A stretch of 64,000 nucleotides of DNA, taken from positions 4,402,001-4,466,000 of the forward strand of contig CP071497.1 of NCBI GenBank assembly GCA_017354895.1. Reading direction: 5' to 3'. The DNA comes from Podospora comata (taxonomy: Eukaryota; Ascomycota; Sordariomycetes; Sordariales; Podosporaceae). This document shows positions 56,937 to 64,000 of the stretch, piece by piece. The translations under genes were made by a program, and so were the position numbers. The notes below the pieces were generated by a model that was given only the letters and a program-made list of their open reading frames with translations, had not been told where the DNA came from and did not search any database. Each line of letters begins with the position of its first letter. Position 1 is the stretch's first letter.

Positions 56937-57384
56937 TATAACGAACCCCTATCTAGAATTTCTAAAAGGGATACTAGTTAAAAGTACTTCTAAATAATCC
57001 TAGTTTAGTATAGCTAAATAGTATATAATAAATAGCTTATCTTAATGTAATTATAAGATACCGTAACTACAAGCTTAAATTGCATACTGCGGAACTGTCT
57101 ATCTACGCCAGCTAGTTCCTCCGTATATATAGATCCTGGGACCCTAAGGTGCTCGCCCTGCTACGGCCCCGATCACCCATAGCACATTGCATCCTGCAAC
57201 GTGCTCGTCGTGCTATACCTCAGATCACCCGTAGCATCTTGCATCCTGCAGAGTGCTCGTGTGTCTTGGCGCCATAGCACTTTCGTCCAGCCCTGACTGG
57301 CTGTCTCCTGACTTCCCTAATGATTGGCTAGGGACGCCCTGCGCCCCACATGTGGCGCGACCTGCCGTTGGGTTAATTGTGACA
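56937..57384 (-). repeat. 5' LTR of the Gypsy element
   Basis: The inward part (56937 to about 57105) is RIP-mutated. The outward ~280 bp are identical or nearly so to the solo LTRs. It ends TGTGACA next to the CGGGC target duplication. Confidence 0.93.
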
Positions 57385-57900
57385 CGGGCCGAGTTTTACT
57401 TTACTCGAGGACTCGACGGTTCTAATAATAATATTAAACTTATAAAGAATTTACTTATTAACTGCTTTACCGATTATAAAAAAGTTACCGCTACTCGACT
57501 ATCGGCTAAGCGTAACTTTATACGTATTTATCTCGGGTTAGCGGTTATTAATTATATATAATAGCGTAAGATACTATATTTCGCGCGACTTTACGTATTA
57601 AACAATTAGAAGCTTATATATAAAGCTTACCTAGAGAGCTTACTTACTAAATAGGGGCTAGGATTCCCTATTTTTATTTACTTACTTTCAGTTATTAATA
57701 TTAAAATTATATTAAACGACTCTACCTAAAGGATCGATTTGCGTAGTGCCCAGGAGATTTGGGCCGAGATTAGCCAGGCAGAGTATAATTAGCGATTTTT
57801 CTTTACAAATATCGGTACGCGGTGGGCAAATATAGTGTTTCATTGGCTTGAGGGGGCTAGGAAAGCTCCGGTTTTTCCACGATGGGAACTTCATGGGTAA
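57385..57900 (+). pseudogene. Repeated gene family member, 3' part, split by Gypsy insertion
   Basis: Continuation of the relic at 48973-49948. The protein picks up with RAEFYFTRGLDG (intact paralogue QAELLLSRVLCGF) and RNFIRIYLGLAVI (RNFFRACFGLAVI). It then has RSAQEIWAEISQ (RARQIWAELTSQ) and RFFFTNIGTRWANIVFHWLE (RFCFTNLGTRWVDMVSEWLE). TAG/TAA stops mark RIP damage in the first 350 bp; the last ~180 bp are less affected. It ends at TGGGAACTTCATGGGTAA. Confidence 0.82.
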
Positions 57901-58053
57901 ACACAGGTGCACGCATCCTCAGTATTGCCCCATTACCACCATTGTAGGCGTGGGCCGAACACGCATTAATGGTTGCGCGTGCCCTTCATTTCCCCGCGTT
58001 CGAGTGTTGGTGAAAAAGCTCCAGGCTCGACGCACCCACAGGGTATCAAAAGA

Positions 58054-58267
58054 TGAGTCTTAGCAAACTGGGCCAACAGGCAACGGTGATAATTCTCCAG
58101 CCGAGACATTCCCGGCGTTTTATAGTATAAGTGATAGCCAATCGGATACAAAGAACTCCACTTTAAAATCTTTATTATAAGCCTTTTATAAAAGCCCTTA
58201 TTGGAAAGCTCAGCTAAGAAATCTCTATTCAGGAGCTCTACTGTAAAAACCCCTCTATTTATCTTAA
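58054..58267 (+). repeat. Dispersed repeat R3, copy 2
   Basis: Matches 36043-36257 with transitions of the RIP type concentrated in the 3' half (AATCTTTATTATAAGCCTTT versus AATCCTTGTTATGAGCCCTT). Confidence 0.85.
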
Positions 58268-58856
58268 ATGGACGACCCTAAAGGTGGATGGGGACAGGCG
58301 GGAATGCTTACCTCGGCCTAGCTCACGGACTGCAGGGAGCTCCGGACTAATTAGTCGGAGGCTAATCACAGGTAGATACACCCCCCAAGACACAATACAC
58401 AGTATACGATACACGGTACACAGGCACACGGCTACAATATTGGTACGCCCCGGGCGTGTAGGCTTAATCGGCCCGCAATAGCTTCTGGTTGCTGGATAGG
58501 GGAGCTGACCGGCTTAATTAGTACCTAAAGTACTTGCCTATAGTTCTTAGGTTAATCCGTATATAGGGAGATTATTCTACGATATAAATAACGTTTATTA
58601 ACTTACGATATATAGCTATAGATACCTAGTTAGTTTCGGTTATTTAATAGGAAAGCGGGCTAAAGTACTTACAGTATTTTAATATTAATAATTTTATTAA
58701 TAATAATAGCTGAATATATTTTATATATATTAAAAAGAAAATATATAAGTAAGAGGTTCTTTCTATAACACTATCCGGCCTATCGAAATTAATAACCGTA
58801 ATAATATAGTTACGTTCGTTTGTATCGATATATAGTTCTCCTAATAATAATGAATT
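58268..58856. other. Non-coding, partly RIP-mutated
   Basis: The first ~250 bp are GC-normal with CA-rich stretches; the rest is AT-rich. No gene is recognised. Confidence 0.5.
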
Positions 58857-59471
58857 TGTTAACATGTGGGTACTACTAAGTGCCCTATTTACTGCCCTAC
58901 AGATTGATATTACAGTGGGCAGTACTGCTATAAGCAGTAACGGAATTTCCCGGCTTGGCTCCCTCTAGAATGTTCTTTACAAGGGACCCTTGCCTAGGCT
59001 TACAGGGCTACTGTGGCCTGAGGCTTAGTCAAAGGATACTAGAACCTTCCAAAGTGGCTACGAGCTTACGCAATAAGCTGCTATAATGGTGTGATCTACA
59101 GGGCACCCCTGCCACTGAAGGATCGATGGATTTCCATGAGGTTCTACCAGACCCACTAAGGCCCACTAACCACCCTAAGTGGTATAGGGCCTTCAGGGCC
59201 TACAGGACCCACAGTAGGCCTACGAAGGCCTATATATAGACCTCTCTCCTCTCCTGTAGAACAGTTTTCCTTTCTCTCCTTAAGGGACATTAAAGGATAA
59301 TAAGAGTAATAAAGGCAATTCCTATTCCTTATACTCCACTGTATTACAGTGCCTTTCCCTTCCTTCGGCACTGCCGTCGTATCCTCCCGCTTCCGCTTGC
59401 GCACTGCTGTATCCTACAGTAACCCTGTATAGGTTCTATATTATAGGCTTATCAGGGCATACCAGCTAACA
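58857..59471 (-). mobile_element. Solo LTR, family 2, TSD GAATT
   Basis: 615 bp; on the minus strand it runs TGTTAGCTGG...ATGTTAACA. It is flanked by GAATT on both sides (58852-58856 and 59472-59476). It shares at least 480 bp with the plus-strand copy at 63519. Composition is normal inside AT-rich surroundings. The internal region and superfamily are unknown. Confidence 0.93.
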
Positions 59472-60521
59472 GAATTAATATAAAATAATATTATTTAAGA
59501 AATAAAAAGTAAAATCTATTATTTTTAATATACTTCTTAACTTCTTTTAAAATCTTATTATTGCTCTTTAATTATATATGAATTAAGCCTTTATAAGAAA
59601 TATAATTATTAGTATTATTTATAAATACAAAGGTAAAGCCGATTTAACTTAAATCTCTAAGAGTTTTTAATAAATTACGTAAATATAGCGTTCTCTCCGT
59701 TATTTACCCTTTAAACTTAAGTTCTTAATATACTTTTTAATTATTAAGTTGATTAATTATAATTATATAAGTAAAGTAGTAAAATAAATATCAATACTTT
59801 ACCGGAACTATAAATAAAATAACAATACTAAGTAAAATTATAATTACTTATATTTCTATTTATAAATAATACTTTAGAATTATCGTAGTCCGTACTATAC
59901 TTTATAATATTATAGTAGCGGAAAACAAGTAGTAGAGATAAAAGGGAAAAGCCGCGAGCTAAGTAAACTTAATTATTATTCCTTTAAAAATCTTTTAACT
60001 CCCGAGACTTAATAGGATAGCTTTAGCCGTTATAATTAAATTAAAAATAATATTACTATTGAATTTATTTTTGACGGAACGAGCTTTAAAAGCTAAGTTC
60101 ATAACTTTTAACTTTATTATTAATTAAATAAAGGTTAATAAAAGTTTAATAAATCGAAAAGTAAAGGAATACCTAAATAATAAAGTTAGGTAAAAATATT
60201 ATAATTTATTAGCTTAAAAGTAAACCGCGTTGAAAGTTATAATAAAGGAAATTACATTTAATAAAAGTAAAAATAATAATAAATATAAGCCTTACGCTTA
60301 AAAAAATATTAAGTATAGTAAGTTAAATATATTTTTTTATTTTTTATAATTATAAATTACACCGATAAGTAATTCCGATATATAAACTATAGTAAGTTTA
60401 AGTTATAATAAATGCGGCGATGACCCTATAAAGCTAAGTATTAATAATAAACAGTTATATCTTTATAGTTAAGAGAAAAGAATAATAAATACGGTAATAG
60501 AAATAAAAGGTAATAATTAAA
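59472..60521. other. RIP-mutated AT-rich DNA
   Basis: About 1 kb, extremely AT-rich, with no readable open frames or domains. Confidence 0.6.
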
Positions 60522-61720
60522 TGTAACGAACCCCTATCCAGAACCTCTAAAAGGGATACTGGTCGAAGGCACTTCTGAATAATCTTAGTTCGGTGTAGCT
60601 AAATAGTGCACAACAAGATGTCTCAATGTAAACACTAGATACCGTAAATATAAGCTTGAATTACATACTACGGAACTATCTATCCATACTAGGCAGTTCC
60701 TCCGTATATATAGTCCTGGTGCTAAGCCTAGCACTATCCTGGATCGATAGACTCGACTATCAATCCTATCGATACTATCCCTTTTAGGATTAACTCTTCT
60801 AGATCGATCCTTAATCCTAATAATTCTATTTTAATTAGTCCGAGCTCCCGTACTAATAATTAGTCCGTAGTACGCTTACGCCCTACTAAATATTAAACTA
60901 TAATACGACACTTCCCTTCCTAGGCCGAAGTCCCGTCGGCCTAGCCTATTTTCTTACGTTTACTAATACTTATAAATTTCCTCTTTTTCTCTTTTTTATT
61001 ATACTTTACGATATTTAATTATATACGTAAAGTACGCCCTGGTACTAAACCTCTATATTCGAAAATAGTAGATCGTAACGAGCTACTTACCTTTATTTTA
61101 CGGTTTTCTATTATTATAAAGTATATTTATTCCTTTTGCGAGAAGTGTAATTTTATTTATAAAACTTGCTTTTTTATTTCTAAGCGTTATATTTCTTATT
61201 TAAAATATAAGTAATCCTTCTATAACGCTCGCGGGTTATCCGTCCAATAGCTTTATAAAGTTATTTTTTAATATAATTAAATAGAGATAAAAATAGTAAA
61301 AGCTAAGTCTTAGCGTGCGGCCCTAGATTAGAAAATTAATCGCTTACGCTTATAAAAATAAATATAGTTTAAGCGAATAATTACGGCCGTCTCTCGTAGC
61401 CTCGATAGTATTAAAGAGCTAAAGTATATTAAATAGGAGGAGGCTATATTAGTAGTATAAACTACTTCGTTATCCGGCGACGTCCTTCCTCCGGCCTTTA
61501 TTTCTCTAGATCTTCGGAATCTTTCCGTAGCGGAGTCCTCCGCTACCGTTCCTTCCGACTTTTCTTTTCTAAATCCTTCTTTAGGCTTTAAATAGTTACT
61601 TAACTTCTCCCTAGACCTAAGTACTGCCGGTCCTTCCTTCCTTACCGTACTAAATATTACTAATAGCGCGCCTTTTACTTCCTGAAGTAATTAAAACGCG
61701 TAGCAGTCTTTATATCTAGG

Positions 61721-62164
61721 TGTGACGAACCCCTATCCAGAACCTCTGAAAGGGATACTGGTCGAAGGCACTTCTGAATAATCGTGGCTCGGTGCAGCTA
61801 AACAGTGCACAACAAGATGTCTCAATGTAAACACTAGATACCGTGAATACAAGCTTGAATTGCATACTGCGGAACTGTCTATCTACACCAGCCAGTTCCT
61901 CCGTATATATAGATCCTGGGACCCTAAGGTGCTCGCCCTGCTACGGCCCCGATCACCCATAGCACATTGCATCCTGCAACGTGCTCGTCGTGCTATACCT
62001 CAGATCACCTGTAGCATCTTGCATCCTGCAGAGTGCTCGTGTGTCTTGGCGCCATAGCACTTTCGTCCAGCCCTGATTGGTTGTCTCCTGACTTCCCTAA
62101 TGATTGGCTAGGGACGTCCTGCGCCCCACATATGGCGCGACCTGCCGTTGGGTTAACTGTGACA
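61721..62164 (-). mobile_element. Solo LTR of Gypsy family 1 nested in a second Gypsy copy
   Basis: 444 bp, TGTGACG...TGTGACA. The flanking 5-mers CTAGG and CTGGG differ by one transition, so they are a probable target duplication altered by RIP. The outer sequences join to a contiguous match to the complete element around 51168. Confidence 0.9.
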
Positions 62165-62185
62165 CTGGGTCCCTTTATACTTTTT

Positions 62186-62257
62186 AACCTCGTAATATAA
62201 TACGTAGTACGTCGGCTTCTTTTATCGAAGGCGCGGGTTTAATTCCTGCTAAGCTTC
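62186..62257 (+). other. tRNA-like cloverleaf, copy 2a
   Basis: Counterpart of 51176-51247. The anticodon arm here is TCGGC/ATCGA with the same TTCTTTT loop. The T arm (GCGGG TTTAATT CCTGC) and acceptor have lost pairs through C-to-T and G-to-A changes. Confidence 0.6.
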
Positions 62258-62405
62258 TTCCGTATTTAAGTTTATAAATATAATTTATAAATTTAAGTAT
62301 AGTTTTTTTTTGATTTTAACCGCCCCGTCGTAGTACGTCTTTAACCTCTCCTACGGTAATAGAAACGTATAGTACTAATTAGGCCTGGATTTCTTTATAC
62401 TTATT

Positions 62406-62476
62406 AACCTTATAGTATAATATACAATACGTCGACTATTACGTCGGAGACGTAGGTTTGATTCCTATCGAGGTTC
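62406..62476 (+). other. tRNA-like sequence, copy 2b
   Basis: Counterpart of 51396-51466, with acceptor AACCTTA against CGAGGTT, which suggests an original AACCTCG/CGAGGTT stem as in the first unit. Confidence 0.5.
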
Positions 62477-63518
62477 TCCTAGCTCTATTTTATAGTTATT
62501 GAATTATAGGCTAGGGCTAGATCTTTTTATTTATTTAGGTTTTGGCCAGTCCGGATATCGTTAATGGAATTCGTTTTACTTATTTAAGGAATTAAAATAT
62601 ATTTATAGTTCTTATAAATTATTTATAACTAGATATCCTAATTAATTAATTAAATATTTTAATTCACTTTTATTAAACCGTGAATCTAATATCTTTTCTA
62701 CTTTGTATTTTTTTTTTATTTTCCGTTATTTTCTATATATTAGCTTTACTTACTAGTAGTACGGGTTCCAGAAGTAAGATACAGAAAGTATATAACCGTA
62801 AACGTATTATACTAGGTAGCTTTAGTTTAAATACCGTTTTTAATATCTTCCTTTTAACCTTAAACGGGCCTACTTTCCTATAGTCTAGCTTCTTATTAGG
62901 TGTTTTAATACGTAAATTATATATAGAAAGAAATATTATATCTTCCCTTTTAAAATAAAGTCCCTTAAGCTTTTTAGTATTATGGTATTTCCGTATCCTT
63001 TCCTTTATAAACTTTAGTTTTTACTTAAGCTTATTATAAAATATATATATTTTTTTTACTTTAACCCTAGCCTTAAGTACCTTAACTGTAAATCTTTACT
63101 GTAGGTTTACCTTATATTTAAAGTTTATAAAAAAAAATATAACTCTCGTGGTTTCCGTTAATTATATATTATACTCTAACTATACCGTAAATAATAATTT
63201 AACCTAATTATTTTACTCGAAATTAATATAATTCCGTAAGTATTATTTTACGATTTAATTAAACCGTTCTGTTTAACCGTTTATTTAAGGGTAGTAAACC
63301 GATAATACTTTACTTATTACCCCTAGCCTCGTTATTAATATTTTTTAAAATTTCGATACGAATTTAGTATCGCGGTCCGTAATAAACTCTTTTAATTATA
63401 TATATATTACTATAATATACCGTAATACTATATCCGCTAGTTATTCCGCCGACTAAATCTCTTTATAAAGTAAAAAATATATTTATTTAATAAACCTATT
63501 AATTACCGTTAATATATT

Positions 63519-64000
63519 TGTTAACTGGTATGCCCTGATAGGCCTATAATATAGTACCTATACAGGGTTGCTGTAGGATACAGCAGTGCGCAAGCGGAAG
63601 CGGGAGGATACGACGGCAGTGCCGAAGGAAGGGGAAGGCACTGTAATACAGTGGAGTATAAGGAATAGGAATTGCCTTTATTACTCTTATTATCCTTAAT
63701 GCCCTTTGATGCCCTTGAGGAGAAAAAGAAAAACTATTCTACAGGAGAGGAGAGAGGTCTATATCTAGGCCTTTGTAGGCCTACTGTGGGTCCTGTGGGC
63801 CCTGAAGGCCCCTATACTACTCAGGGTAGTTAGTGGGCCTTGGTGGGTCTGGTAGAACCTTATGGAAATCCATCGAACTTTCAGTGGCAGGGGTGCCCTG
63901 TAGATCACACCATTATAGCAGCTTATTGCGTAAGCTTGTAGCCACTTTGGAAGGTTCTAGCATCCTTTGACTAAGCCTCAGGCCACAGTAGCCCTGTAAG
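63519..64000 (+). mobile_element. LTR, family 2, truncated by window end
   Basis: Starts TGTTAACTGG and matches the reverse complement of 58857-59471 to the end of the window. Whether it is a solo LTR or the start of a complete element cannot be seen. Confidence 0.88.

Larger units (their letters stand above)
49949..57384 (-). mobile_element. Complete Ty3/Gypsy LTR retrotransposon, RIP-inactivated, TSD CGGGC
   Basis: Two 448-bp LTRs (49949-50396, 56937-57384) bound a 6.5-kb internal region. The element is flanked by CGGGC at 49944-49948 and 57385-57389, and it interrupts a gene whose two halves match the intact paralogue. The coding strand is minus. Remnants in order along it are a zinc-knuckle-like segment (about 56110-56075), reverse transcriptase (YFNDIFIY for YLDDILIY, ~53850), RNase H (NKKLFAIIETFEE, ~53300) and integrase (KFITDRDTKF, ~52360). 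A purine-rich PPT lies next to the 3' LTR. The gag-pol order with integrase after RNase H identifies Ty3/Gypsy. TA-rich decay and stops everywhere show it cannot be autonomous. Confidence 0.95.
60522..63518 (-). mobile_element. Partial second copy of the Gypsy element, with nested solo LTR
   Basis: It starts with about 195 bp of the LTR (60522-60716, TGTAACGAACCCC..., cut at the TATATATAG). The following kilobase aligns clearly to the complete element only from about 61530. After the nested solo LTR (61721-62164), alignment continues (62165-63518 against about 51170-52510). It includes both tRNA-like units and the integrase CGCGGTCCGTAATAAAC landmark near 63380. A family-2 LTR ends it at 63519. 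Confidence 0.8.

Noticed and set aside
24947-63518. CRISPR arrays or prokaryotic features
   Set aside because: The sequence is a fungal nuclear genome. The regular arrays present are minisatellites without spacers.

Overview
The window looks like a chromosomal segment of a filamentous ascomycete (Pezizomycotina, probably Sordariomycetes). The evidence is fungal-only families (rhodopsin-domain membrane proteins, an NLP-type secreted protein, an eight-cysteine GPI protein, a 2EXR-like protein, an Aps/Pcl-type cyclin), 40-72 nt introns with GTAnGT donors and CTAAC branch sites, and extensive C-to-T / G-to-A decay of repeats of the kind made by repeat-induced point mutation (RIP). The species cannot be named from the sequence alone.

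Region 1 (1-24 kb) is ordinary GC-balanced genic DNA. It holds an NLP secreted protein, a HELVH putative metalloprotease, an unrecognised 335-aa protein, a mitochondrial carrier, a 2EXR-like protein, a two-intron secreted protein with beta/gamma-crystallin-like motifs and a Kex2 site, an intron-containing tRNA-Ala(AGC), an amino-acid/GABA-type permease, an eight-cysteine GPI protein and a rhodopsin-domain protein. Towards 21-24 kb genes become broken: a hemerythrin gene with frame breaks at homopolymers, a VTS-repeat secreted protein with a one-base frame break, and an F-box gene without a clean model.

Region 2 (24.3-49 kb) is a mosaic accessory region. A ~400-450 bp inverted repeat (24.3-24.7 and 47.0-47.5 kb) brackets it. 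It mixes heavily RIP-mutated DNA (26.9-33.5 kb; two solo LTRs with perfect 5-bp target duplications; a pogo/Fot-like transposase relic) with normal-composition islands carrying a second rhodopsin-domain gene, an intact member of a repeated zinc-finger/helical-repeat gene family, paired membrane-protein genes, a PCL-type cyclin, a small zinc-finger protein and a kinase fragment.

Region 3 (49-64 kb) is nested retrotransposon DNA. A complete RIP-killed Ty3/Gypsy element (49,949-57,384; minus strand; TSD CGGGC) splits one member of the repeated gene family. Downstream are a solo LTR of a second family (58,857-59,471), a partial second Gypsy copy with a solo LTR inserted into it, and another second-family LTR running off the end. 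The Gypsy copies carry two tRNA-like cloverleaf sequences between integrase and 3' LTR. LTR cores stay GC-normal while the DNA around them is RIP-mutated.
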